DNA from: Plumapathes pennacea
Taxonomy: Eukaryota > Cnidaria > Anthozoa > Antipatharia > Myriopathidae
DNA: 64,000 nt
Assembly (NCBI GenBank): GCA_964036295.1
Contig: OZ038470.1
Coordinates: forward strand, 12,467,578 to 12,531,577
Direction of reading: 5' to 3'
Of this stretch, positions 44,323 through 55,600 are shown piece by piece; within the stretch, counting starts at the first letter, position 1; each line of letters begins with the position of its first letter. Both the position numbers and the translations under genes were made by a program. The notes below the pieces were generated by a model that was not told where the DNA came from, did not search any database, and saw only the letters and a program-made list of their open reading frames with translations.

Positions 44323-47300
44323 CTATTTCCTCTGTCCGTGCTATTGGCATTACTGTCTGTCACATGCTTCCCAGTGAATTATAGATTGTAACCTAACAAC
44401 ACAACTTCTTATAGGCAAGTCCTGCTATTTGGAAATGTCCCGGAAGAGCCTAGAGCCCCAGGAGGTACCTTGGAGCCCCTTTCAGTAGCGAGCTCCCCCA
44501 TGTCTGCTCCTTCTATGTCGCCTCTTTCAGCACCGCCCAGTAATGGCCCTATGGAGCCCATGTCCGTTGAGTCCATGACGAGTGAATGTTCTAGTGAGGA
44601 CCCAGAAAGTGTTCCAGTTGTTGGTCGACTTTTGATGTATCAGGCAAACACGCTTGGGAAAGCTCTAACGCAGGTTCGATCAATGATCAACAAAGCCGAA
44701 CAAGAAGCCGAGATGGAGCAAAATGGCTCCTCGGGCTGGAGCCACAGAGTGTGTGGACCACTCCGTGAGAATTCCGAGCTGGTCACTTCTCCCAGTTCCT
44801 GGAAGACCGCGGGCAGAATGCGTTCTTTCAGTTCCACGTCTCCTCAGGGTTCGCCCCTCACTTCCTGTTCATCTCGGTCCTCGCTCTCCCCAGGCTCTCC
44901 TGGATTTCTTAGTTCGCCCCATTCCTCCACGGGCGGAGCTCCGGATACTGCAGAGTTCGAGGAGTTTATTTCGAGTTCAAGGCGACTTCTGGAAAGGGAC
45001 TTCTCGGATCTGACCCTCACAGGTACCTTGTTTGTCTGTTTAACCCTTTCACTTCTGAGAGTGATCTACTTCAACTTTCTCTTTATTCTCTCACCAGAGA
45101 TAAATGATGTAGTATGGAGAATTTGCTGCTTGATAGTTCACTCAGACAAAAACTGATTGATTGACCTATCAGTTCTCACTGTGTCACTCATACATTTTCT
45201 TCTTGCATAGTTAGGAGAATTTGTATTCTGAGCTCAGGAGTGAAAGGGTTAATTATATTGTACACTTGAAATCCCATACAAGCAATCACAGTATTACTTC
45301 TTAATTTTTCAAACTGTCCAATTAAGGTTTACAGTTTGAAAAATGCAATAAAATGTATATACAAACAACAGCAATATAATTGATTCTCTCGTGTACAATA
45401 TAAATAACACATAACAGAACTACATGCTGTACAATTTGGAAATGATTGAAAATTTGAAAAATTCTTCTGACTGCTAAACTAATTCCTCGGACTTGTTCTC
45501 ACCCAATTATTTCCAAATTGGACATTATATAGTCTTGTTGCATATACTAATCCTACGCCTGTGAATATCTTCCCTACTTGTTTTAGTATCCCCCTTCCCC
45601 CTCCCCTACCCCCCGCCCCCCCCCCCCCGCTGTCACTTCCCTACCATCCCCTGCTCCACTATAACTTACGTAACAGTATGACCACCACCCCTCCCTGGCT
45701 GGTACTGCATTGTCCTTTCCATTCCTGCAGATCGAGAACAACAAGAGCTTTATGAGGCGGCAAAGATAATACAGAGTGCCTACAGGAACTACAAGGTAGT
45801 GTTGTTCAACAAAAACATGTCACTCAGGCCCGGTTCAGACGCCGCTCCTCACATGCGTTGAACCGAATGAAAATTAGCTCAAACAATAACGGCGCATGTG
45901 AGGACGGCGTCTCAGCCAGGCCTTGGAGCCGTTTTCAGACGACTTGTGTCGAAAGTAAGCCTGTGATTACTGTAACTGGGTTTGCATTTGCTAGGCTTTT
46001 TGATTGGTCTAAACAATTTTGGCAGCACAGTGTCGTCGGGCCATCAGGAACAGAACCTGATTGCAATCAACTCACTCGAGCAAGCAAGTGGCGATGGCGT
46101 TTTCTCGCACTGCCGATTGGTTTCTTCTTCGAAATAGTTTTGGTTTCTGATTGGTTCAAAGTGTTTTCTTACAGCCTTTGCGATTGGTGCTGTAATTACT
46201 TTGTTTTTGATTTTCGAAATTCATCCGGAAACCGCTCTGGGGAAGTTACGACTTTTTTTTTTACAATGCTTCACGTAAAAGCAAAAGCGTAGCGTAGCTG
46301 AATAGGTTGGTCTGTTGATCGATTTTGTATAACCATAACAACTGTACTGCTCGCTCTTTCAGGTTCGACGGCACCAACAGGAGCAGGAGATTCAAGCCGC
46401 CATTTTGATCCAACACCAATACAGACGTTACAAACAGGTTAGTCCATAGACAGATTCCTTACATGTTTCGCATTAATTAGACCAACCTTTCAATTAACCT
46501 ATAACCCTTCATTATTACACGACTTCACATTTTCGAGTGCAAATACGGACCAAAACGAGTGCAAAGATGGGAGCGTATTGCACTCGTCAGGAACCAGATC
46601 AACTGGTTTATTAGCTTACGCGATCAGTTTTCGCAAGCAAAGTTTATGAACGCGTCATTTTTTTGTTCCATTTTGCGCGCGGCGAGAATGTTTTCCCTGC
46701 TTCGTTTGTCGTGTAATAAACAATTTATTACACCAAAAGTCGTGCAATACGGCTGTATTTTTACTCGTCAGTTTTATTTTTTCTCAATTGAAGCAGGCTC
46801 GAAAAAATAAAACCGACTCGTAAAAATACTCCGCCGTATTGCACTCCTTCCCGTGTAATAACCTCTTTATATCCAAGAAGGACCTGCACCATGAAAGGTC
46901 AACGATCTGTTTGAGCCGTCAGTCAGTTGTCAATCGACAGCGACAAAAACAAGTAGAGCCAATAGGTTTTCATTGGCACAGCACTTATTTTGAGTGAAAA
47001 CCGAGATAATTCTTAAATATGTGCAGCGTGCAGTCATGCGTGGCGATACTGCCGCGAAATTCAAATATTTTTAGCAATCTAAAGCAAAACTTTATATCGT
47101 GTTTTTCGGCTTTTGAGCTCAACGTAACAGTTACACTTTTGGGCGTCACGCTGGAGTAAAATTTGTAACGAATTGCACGAGTTTTGAACGTTTTGGAGGC
47201 TTGTATCAGTGCACACCGTATTCGCTATTTTAGGAATTAAATAACTCAGAATTACCTCTCGCAAATATTTCTGGCATCGTTATACCGAGACGTGGAAGCC

Positions 47301-47940
47301 ATTATGTGACAGAGTGAGATAGTAATATAAATTAGATCAGGATCGAGCGAGGGGTCAAGAGATTGTTGGAACTGTGAAGGGAAAATGATGGCAAATGTGT
47401 TCTGCTCAGCTTTTTTCTCCACTCTCAGTGAACCGACTAAATTCGTGTGTTAGAAACGAGTTGTCATCCTTCATAATTACCTTGTACTTCTGCAGCAACC
47501 CACGGCTGGGAATACAGTAAAACTTTACGCCCAGTGGCTTGTTTCTTTGGAGCACAATTATTATGCTTCGGCATCTTGTCCCTCCGGCTATCAAACTCGT
47601 TCAAAATGGCCTCCGCTCCCTGGGAACAATCCCAGAAACCTCTGCGAGAGGTAATTCGGAACCAATCCCCGGCGATGATTGCTGTTTTGACCTTTGAACT
47701 TTGTCCTTCTGTACCCAGTATGTTGTGACAAAGAAGAAGACTCAGGCGGCCCGTATCATTCAGAATCAGTTCAGAGCTCACAGAGAACACGAACACTTCC
47801 TGAAAAGTCGACAGGCAGCCGCCATAATTCAGAACCATTTCAGAATTTACCGTGAACGGCGCAGGTCGCAAAGACGACGGGAGGAGAGCAAGAACAAGCG
47901 ACAAGAAGCGCGCTTTATGAAGCAATTCTCCAACAGGTAG
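36112..47940 (+). CDS. CAMTA: CAMTA, calmodulin-binding transcription activator (complete, 12-13 coding exons)
   Basis: Nuclear calcium/calmodulin-linked transcription factor. Exons: 36112-36240, 38415-38482, 39199-39238, 39542-39640, 40010-40081, 40520-40649, 40720-40757, 41389-44243, 44415-45022, 45731-45795, 46363-46437, 47719-47940; 4401 nt, 1466 aa, phases consistent. Exons 1-6 encode the CG-1 DNA-binding domain (YRWNNNEEVLSFLISFDNHE, GSMLLYNRKK, DYRKDGYLWKKRK, TTREDHFKLKV, HRRCYWLLE). The 2.9-kb exon 8 holds a low-complexity region with a 25-residue tandem repeat (about 297-427), a TIG/IPT domain (about 865-950; YSPEWSYPEGGTKVLVTG, GVLRCFCPPHEPG) and ankyrin repeats (about 1035-1140; LTLLHLSAALGY, CTPLMWACALG). 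Four IQ motifs end the protein (IIQSAYRNYK, LIQHQYRRYKQ, IIQNQFRAHRE, IIQNHFRIYRE). The last exon may stop at 47940 or splice at 47936 to 48662-48680 (AKENP, stop). Invertebrates usually have one CAMTA gene. Confidence 0.95.
40160..40470. repeat. (ATC)n compound microsatellite, CAMTA intron 5
   Basis: About 310 bp of CAT/ATC/ACC/AGC triplet runs. It opens long frames of Asp, Met or Ile in several phases, which are composition artefacts. Confidence 0.95.
40810..40904. repeat. (TTA)n microsatellite, CAMTA intron 7
   Basis: About 30 TTA units with few interruptions. Smaller simple repeats nearby are (GTTT)n at about 41273-41298 and (GTT)n at 44289-44323, both also in CAMTA introns. Confidence 0.95.
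41701..42095 (+). repeat. In-frame ~75-bp tandem repeat inside CAMTA exon 8
   Basis: Five to six imperfect copies of a unit encoding roughly TSQQTQPISSSGL, a Cys-Asn-Pro-like patch and an hydrophobic-Gly spacer. Copies begin near 41702, 41774, 41846, 41912, 41987 and 42053. Spacings vary by multiples of three, so the reading frame is kept. Confidence 0.8.
45035..45252 (+). repeat. Dispersed 'CCCTTTCACT' repeat, full-length copy (CAMTA intron 9)
   Basis: Begins TTTAACCCTTTCACTTCTGA, contains TCTCACCAGAGATAAATGAT and ACATTTTCTTCTT, and ends inverted with GGAGTGAAAGGGTTAA. The inverted ends (AACCCTTTCACT / AGTGAAAGGGTT) define a MITE of about 218 bp. Confidence 0.8.
46508..46865. mobile_element. 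Candidate MITE with TTATTACACG ends, CAMTA intron 11
   Basis: Left end contains TTATTACACGACTT and GAGTGCAAATACGG; right end read inverted gives TTATTACACGGGAAGGAGTG. The interior has TGTAATAAACAATTTATTAC, itself palindromic. No coding capacity. Confidence 0.55.
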
Positions 47941-47949
47941 CGTTCAAAA

Positions 47950-48172
47950 GACAGATTCTCCCTACCATATGAGAAGAAAAGAGTGATCAACTTCAATTCT
48001 CTCCTTTCAGTCTCCCACCAGAGATATATCATAAAGTACGGAGAATTTGGCATTTGATACCTTGCTGAAATGGCAGCTGATTAAAACATTAATTCTCTTT
48101 TTATCACTAATACATTTCTTATTTTATGGTTGAGAGAGTTTGTATTTTGAGCTTGGGAGTGAAAGGGTTAAA
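47950..48172 (+). repeat. Dispersed 'CCCTTTCACT' repeat, second near-full copy
   Basis: Shares TCTCCCACCAGAGATATATC, TAATACATTTCTTATTTTAT and the end GGAGTGAAAGGGTTAA with the copy at 45035-45252. It lies immediately past the CAMTA exon 12 stop, in the 3' UTR or last intron. Confidence 0.75.
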
Positions 48173-48680
48173 GTGGTTTTTTCCGCTGTAAACTTGAGTA
48201 ATGCACGATCCGTGTCAGAACAAATTCATTATTTCTGTGGTTTAATTTAATTTTCTGGTTTGACTGTGTGAGGTAATTAAGCTTGAGAAACCCCAGTCAA
48301 GGAACGTACGGGAAGATTTGGTGGCTTTTGTTCGCTTTCTTTGTTCAAAATGTGCATCATATTGAAAAATAAGAGTTTGATAGAAACATTCGTCCTCTTG
48401 TTTCTCGGAGAGTTTTGTGACCTCCATTTAGTGTTGCAGTGAAACACGACTGGCATCAAGTATTAAAAGAAGTGGTGAAAACAATCACATTTATGAGTAA
48501 ATAATTTTGGTGCGAGATTTGTTTCGGTTTATCGTAATTACACTCGAGACTGTAGTTGTTAAATTTATCTGAGCAAACTTTCAATGTACAAGTTTTCTAT
48601 ACTGCATGCATGATATGCCTATGTACGGGCAATTTCTCATTAGCAATGTTTCTCTCTTCAGGGCCAAGGAGAATCCATGA

Positions 48681-50480
48681 AAATAGTTGCCCTGTAGTCA
48701 CAAATCACGATCCTAACTGGAAGCCCACAATTTCCACACAGGACTTTCAAGTCTCCTTAGTACTTACTGAAGATCAGGAACACAGTCAGAAACGCCATGT
48801 TTCATGAACTTATTTATAAGATGTAAATATTGTACACAGGATTAATAGTATTTATTGTAAGTGTCTTGTAACGTAAAGAGATTTTGCAGCCATTGGACGT
48901 GCACCAGCTTGCTTTTCGTGACGTGCATCGTTTTATGCGATATTTTTCTTCGAGATTTTGAAGAAACTCGTCGCTTGTTCACAAACTGATTTTCACAACC
49001 ATGCTCAGGTAGCAAAATAGGATTTTTACTGCCGGTCCAAATTAGTGTCACTGTCAGTGACGTAAATATCTGCTGAGCTTGTTTTATTTCCTTCTTTCTT
49101 TTTTTATTTCTACATAGTTGCACTATGCTACCAAAGAAGCGGTTCTTTACGCTGCCCGACAGGTTTTGTCACCAGGTGGCAAAATCTAAAACTCACGAAC
49201 TGCGCATGACTGTGAAAAATGGTTTCTGGCTTCTGTTACGAGGCAACTCGGGCGACAAAAAAAGTTTAAGCATACATGTCATCTTGTGGCGTTTTTCATC
49301 AGATGCATGTGGCTGTCACATTTCTCTTTGTGTAACAGGACCTTACGAGGTGAAATCCAACTCTCGAAGCTTGTCTGAAGTCGGTGCTCATAAGATTAGT
49401 ACTTGTAACTCGTTTAGCTCTCTTTATGTCACAAAACGGTGGATTTCTTATGAATCTTCATGTGTGGCAACCTTTCAGACCAATTTCCGACTTGGCGCGA
49501 AGTGTTTCATCACTAGCGAAAACTCTCGCAAATACACGGAATCTCATTCAAATTGAATTGCTATAAAACGTCATAAACTCGATTTCAAATTTTTCCAGCA
49601 CATGTCTGTTTTTGTTTTTGTTTTTGTTTTTTGTTTGTTTGTTTGTTTGGGCTTTTTTGACAGAGTTCTAGGTATGTCTTTGTTTCTTGTTGCTATCGTT
49701 TTTTCTATTTGGTCGTCGCCGTGTTGTCGTTTGTGGTCGGGCCGTTCTCGTCGGTTGGTTGCTATTCAGTTGTCGTCGGGCACTATACTTGTTATTGTCG
49801 CAGTAGTAAGTTATTTTTGTCCTGTATTTTCTTAAGTTATTTATTTTGTTGGCTACGGCTTTTCGTTGTATACTCATGGAGGTCGCCGTATCCAAGGAAT
49901 TAATTGCTCAGGCCCAGTATTTCAAACCACGATTAGGCTAAACCTGAAAATGGGAACCATTTCCTCACAACACATCTTCCCTGATATATTTTGAGCTAGA
50001 ATTAGTATAAGTAAAAATAAATAGTTTGTCTTTGATTAAAACCCTGCCGTTTGTTGGCCAAGAGGTTGCGGGAAACAATTTTACTGCTTAATCCCGAACT
50101 ATTAGTTTAATCGGACTTTGAACAAACGTACGCTGGACAGACGGTAACTGTGCTACCGACATGCACATTGCGAAATTGTCAAGCTGAGAGTTGGAAATAT
50201 GAAATAAAACAAATCACATGGAAAAGTTAGTACTGGTAATCAACAGTGATATTTTAAAGTTTATATTCGCGCTATAGAACGAAAGGCGACAACGTTTGCT
50301 GAAATTTGTAAAGTGTTTTGCCCGCGTTTCTCCACAATCAATTACGTTAACAGGGCCTTTCTTGGTCTTATATCTTGTAAATTGTGTTTACAAAATGCAA
50401 ATCCTTTGACGGTTCAATCGGTCTAACATCGGGCCCAACCCCCCGTCCTTATAAATAACGTACCTTCCCTTGAGATGGAC
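48681..50480. other. Intergenic region between CAMTA and the pentraxin gene
   Basis: About 1.8 kb. It holds the CAMTA 3' UTR and a G/T-rich simple repeat (TTTTTG units, about 49602-49650). A 143-codon frame at 49125-49556 has no recognisable domain and no plausible splice partners. I see no gene here. Confidence 0.45.
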
Positions 50481-50644
50481 CTCCAATAATTTAAATTAAC
50501 AAAGAAACAGTTATATAAATGCGCGTACACATTGTCAGATCGCATGATGTTACCATGAATGGCAACTATGATGTCATTTCTTCGAACAGATGGAATTCTC
50601 TGGTGCATTTCGAACTTGTTGGACGACAAGTGTTGTTCGAAGAC
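50481..50644 (+). promoter_or_regulatory. Promoter/5' UTR of the EGF-FN3-Ig-pentraxin gene
   Basis: TATATAAA at 50512-50519 lies 126 nt before the ATG, the same spacing as in the TLDc paralogue. A CCAAT motif is at 50483-50487. The TATA-to-ATG block is homologous to 35038-35175. The frame is open here up to 50519, but the paralogue's leader has an in-frame stop, which supports the ATG at 50645 that starts the signal peptide. Confidence 0.65.
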
Positions 50645-51136
50645 ATGAAGTTGCTTAATGCTTCAGTTTTGTGCGCCGCTTTTATTGTGTTGCCAGTCAT
50701 CAAAGCCTCTGACCACAAACGCACCATCGTCGGCATAACAGCCGTCTGTTATGACCCAAAGGACGTTTGCAAAGTGCTTCAAGAGCCGTGCGAAAATGGA
50801 GGGGCATGCAGCCCAACTGATGATGACGAGCAGTATAAGTGTACCTGCCCAAAAGACTTTGGGGGCAAACACTGCCAAGAAAAACTCAGTAAGTATTTGT
50901 GTTAACCATTTTAAAACTCGTCATTCATTGCTATGCTATAGAGATAGCTCGAAGTCTCGCTGAACCTTCAATATTTTACAAAATGCCACACATTTTCGTT
51001 TAAAAATATATTTACCGACCAGAACTTTGGTTAAACTATGATTTTTATATTACTTCAAACGACATAGAAAAATAAGTCTTAACTCGTAATTCTTTTTTTC
51101 GAAAATTATTTTGTAAGCGACAAAGGGCTTCGTGAG

Positions 51137-51203
<67 letters not shown>

Positions 51204-52647
51204 AATATGTATTAGTGACTGTTGTAACTTTTTCTTTAGATCGGTAGAAAATGTATAACTTAGAAACGACAAAGACCATGGAAATCAAGCTAGCCCACGA
51301 GCCATATGGTCCGGAAAAATAATCCTTTAATCACTATTTTTCACTCCTGCCGAAGGCGAGGAGTCCTAAAATACACTTTTGTCATGTCGAGAATCTGCTC
51401 GGCTCTGATTGGTTTACGTGTGTTCATGGTTACCATCGTTAAAGTCGTGACGTCACGAGCAATGGCGCAATGCAATGCGTTCTTTTATAGTGGTGTTTTG
51501 AATTCTTTGAATAGCTATATTTCCAGCATGACTTTACTCGGGCTTTATCGATTTCTCGAATTATCATGCTGGAATTGCAACATTATTTGGCAGGAGTACA
51601 CTGATGAGAGTCAGTCTTGTTTTACAAGGCACTCAGAAAGTCTGTTTTGACAGATGGTTTTCTCAGAACCAGTCGGTATAAACATTCTAACGTAGGAAAG
51701 GTATTTTGACTACAGTATACGTTAACAGGACCATTATTGTTTTTCATTTACTTTTTAATTTCGCAAGCGACAAAGGGATTCGTGAGAATATTACATTAGT
51801 TATCCTTTTGGATTTTATTTTTCAGATCAGTAGAAATTGTATAACTTAGAATTTTTCAACAAAGACCATGGAAATCAAGCTAGCCCGCGAGCCGCATGGT
51901 CCGGAAAATAATCCTTTAATCACTATATTTTTTACAAAGCACTCAGAAAGTCTGTTTTGACACTATAGGCCGTGAATTTTAAATTATCTTAAATTATTGA
52001 ACGAAGAACCTTGTAATGTAGCAAATATTACTTTGTAGTCAAAGACGCAAAAAGAAAAACATTGTACTCCCTCTAAGCTAATCAGGAATTCAACCAGTCG
52101 AAGAGTTTATAATCAAGATGGCAATTCGTCAATTTGATAAAAAGCAAAGTTGCATAAATTAAGTGCGTTTTGTGGGTGTGGCCGTGTCAGTCGATTTTCT
52201 TCTAGTGTTGAATCGTATAACTTACTGAATTACTTCTGAGAGAAATGTGATATTTGCACTAGGGACTCGTGAAATCGAGTAACAGTGAGTTAATATGCCA
52301 CTTGTAGTGCTGCCGAGCACTGGGTAGGCTGCATGCTAATCTTTTGAGAGGAAGGCATGCAGGTGGCTGTGGACCCGGTCATTTTAGGCCTGTTTCAAAC
52401 GTCGTACCTCTGTCGTGCGGAGCTCAATTAAAATACTGGTTCGGCAATTGCACGGTGGTGGACTCAAACGTTGAGCTGATGAAGTCGCGAAGAAACTGAA
52501 TTTATAAACTTGAAATACAATCAAATTGAAATAAACACAGGACATGTAATACACGCATAAGTTGGGATTAAACACACGGCACACGGCACACGACACACGA
52601 CACACGACACACGACACACGACACACGACACACGACACACGACACAC

Positions 52648-52682
<35 letters not shown>

Positions 52683-55600
52683 AACCACAAAACCGTCAAA
52701 CCGGTTAACACCGTGCGCGTGTATGTATTAACAATCAAGATTTTTTGTCTGGGGAAACAATATCATAAAAACTGTCCTGTTTTACGAGGTATCTCTGGGT
52801 AATTTGTCTGTATAAACTGTTTTTTGTTCCAGAGATCATGCTATATTATTTTTGTGGCAAGAAATGTTACGATGTTAGCAGAATGCATGTCTTGTCGCAG
52901 AATTCGCATAGCTCATTGTATTTTCGTTTCTCTATAACCAGTTACATTAAAGGTTGAAGACATTGAAATGAGGAAGGCCGTACTTCGGGTTGACAGCAGT
53001 CTGTGGTCATCTTACGTCTTAAGGCTCACCAAACGCCAGAGCAAGAATTCAACGGAGTTCATTGTGAATGTAAAGTCGAGAAATTTAATTGAGATAGACA
53101 ACCTTGAGCCATATACTGATTACACGGTTCAAATCAGGGCTGAGAAGCTTGGAGAATGGTCGAATGAAGTTCCATTTAAGACGCGTAAAAGTGAGTACAA
53201 AACTGGATGTGTGGAGGTGTAGAGTGAAAGCTGGGCGTCGTGTTAAATAATTACGTCCCCCAACCAAAATGGGAGTGATGTAGTAAAAGAAATGCTAGTT
53301 TTAATCAACTTTCATCTGAGCAAGGTATCAAAACTTAAGTTCTCCTTGCTGTATGATATATTTCTGGCAAGAAAACTGAATGAGAAAGTCAGCGATAATA
53401 CACTCTTGGAAGCGAAGTATTGAGCCAAATAGTCCGTGAGGCTTCGACTCTAAACGACTAGATGCAGATAATGGCACAGACACAAACGAAGAAATCTTTC
53501 CTGTTGCAGTTTCTCTTGAGTTCACCAAAGAACCCCCAGAGATCATTTATGAGGAACTTGGCAAAAATTTAACGATTGAATGCAATGCTTCTGGTTTACC
53601 TGAACCGACAGTTGTTGAGTGGACAGGCTTGCAGTTGCCCCAAGGACGAAGCCGACAGAAAGATGGCAAACTCATCATAAGCGAACTGCTGATGCAAGAT
53701 TCAGGAAATTACACCTGTAAAGTCTCCAGCAATCTTGAGGAAATTACTGCTGTTACAAAGATTGTTGTACTACGCGGTCCACAAGGTAAATATTGGTTGA
53801 TGTGTTAGCTTGTTTTTCGTGGTTGTTAGACAGAATGATGTGCAAATTGCGCAAGCAAAGTTTTGGAAAATTGAATGTGTAGCGTGGATCCTGTGACTAG
53901 TTTCTTGAAATATCGATTAAATAAAGTATGCTGACTTCTACGCCATTGAATAATTCCAATTGAGTGTGATGGAGGACACTGTACGTAGTATGAGAGTTTG
54001 AAACTTCCGTATGTGATCCTGCGCTGTAGTGTTTATGAACCCGTACTAAAGGGTGTGGTGGGAGAAGTTGTGTCCTACACTGGATCGATTGTACCCTTGT
54101 AGATTTTTAACAAACAAATATTTTTTATGACAGGCCAAAATATTTTTGTTGTTAGAAACTCAAGAAAATCCGGTAGACGGTTGGTAGAATATATCAATTC
54201 TTCAATGCTCGAACAGTCCGGCATTTATTGCCCAAACTCTGTACCGGCCTGATTTTGTACCGTGAAGAAAAAAAAAAAAAAAAAAAAGAATCGAGGACTT
54301 GGAAACATCAGTTTTTGAACTGCGTCGAAAGTCAGACTAACCACTTACAAACTAGTCAATTACTAGCGACAATATTATGTGTTTTTGTACTGTGGTGTTT
54401 GTGAAATATCAATTTATTTCGCAAGGGAAGCTAGTATTTTTTCGGGTTGTTAATGAATACATATCTTACGCAAACAAAATCGTGGAAAACTGAATGTGTA
54501 GCGTGGATTCTGTGACTAGTTTCCTGAAATATCGATTAAATAAAGTAAGCTAAAATGCAGACTTCTATAGACCACTGAGTGTGATGGAAGACCCTGCACG
54601 TATCACGAGAATTTGAGTCCCTAAGCCCTGTAGTGTTTATGAACCCGCACTAAAGGGCACGGTGGGTGAAGTTGTGTTCTCTACACTGGATTGATTTTAT
54701 CTTTGATATTTTAACAAAGAAAAAGTCGTTGTAGTAGACCAATTTATATTTGTTATGAGGAAACTCAAGATTGTCCAGTAGACGGTTGGTATAATGTAAT
54801 GATTAGTTCAATGCTTCAGTAGTCAAGCAGTCTGGTAATTGTTGTCCAAACTCAGTATACCGGTCTGACATGTATCATACAAAACTGACTAGTACTTCGA
54901 AGAACTATAGTTTATGGATTGCGTCGGCGCTGAGAAAAGCCGATTCATCAAGTGAGTTCTACAAGTTTGAATTTGCACCAATCTGATGAAAAATTTCTGC
55001 GTTAGTAGAGGGCTAAGTAGTCGAGTAAATGTCTCGTTTTGGTTTTTCATTGTAGACTTCTCTCTCCTCTTTCCCAAGAAGAGTATCACAGACTACGTAT
55101 TAATTAAGGGAATGCCTTCTCTTGCTGCCGTCACTGGATGTTTCTGGATGCGGTCCATTGATCAGGACAACAACGGTACACCCTTTAGTTACGCCATTAG
55201 TGAAGATAGAAATGATAATGAACTCCTCATTATTAACTACAAGAACTTTGACCTTGTTGTTGGCAAAGATGGGAAATCAGGGTAAGCCATCACTAACTAA
55301 ATTGAATAAGTGAAATTACAAGTAAAATTGCTAAATAATTCTTAATTTTCATGTGGTTTTAACCTTTTCACTCCCAAGCTAGCCTTCTACGCAGCCAGTA
55401 GTAGTCTCGGTTCCTCTCGCGCTCACCGCTAAACGTCTAGTGCTCAAATTAAATGAGCGGCATATTCAGTCTAATCTTTGTAATTCGGACTGACCTCTTC
55501 GATGGTTCTTGTCTCATATGCAAAAAGTCCTTAAAACGTTTAAGAATACATTAACGTATAAAATTATCTTCGCAGAACTGTCGGTATATAATGCAGATTG

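Noticed and set aside
49125..49556. 143-codon frame downstream of CAMTA
   Set aside because: No recognisable domain, no splice partners, and Ser/Cys/Phe-rich composition typical of random frames in this AT-rich DNA.
50519..50644. In-frame upstream ATG extending the pentraxin protein by 42 residues
   Set aside because: It begins right at the TATA box, is not conserved in the paralogue (which has a stop in the leader), and would bury the signal peptide.
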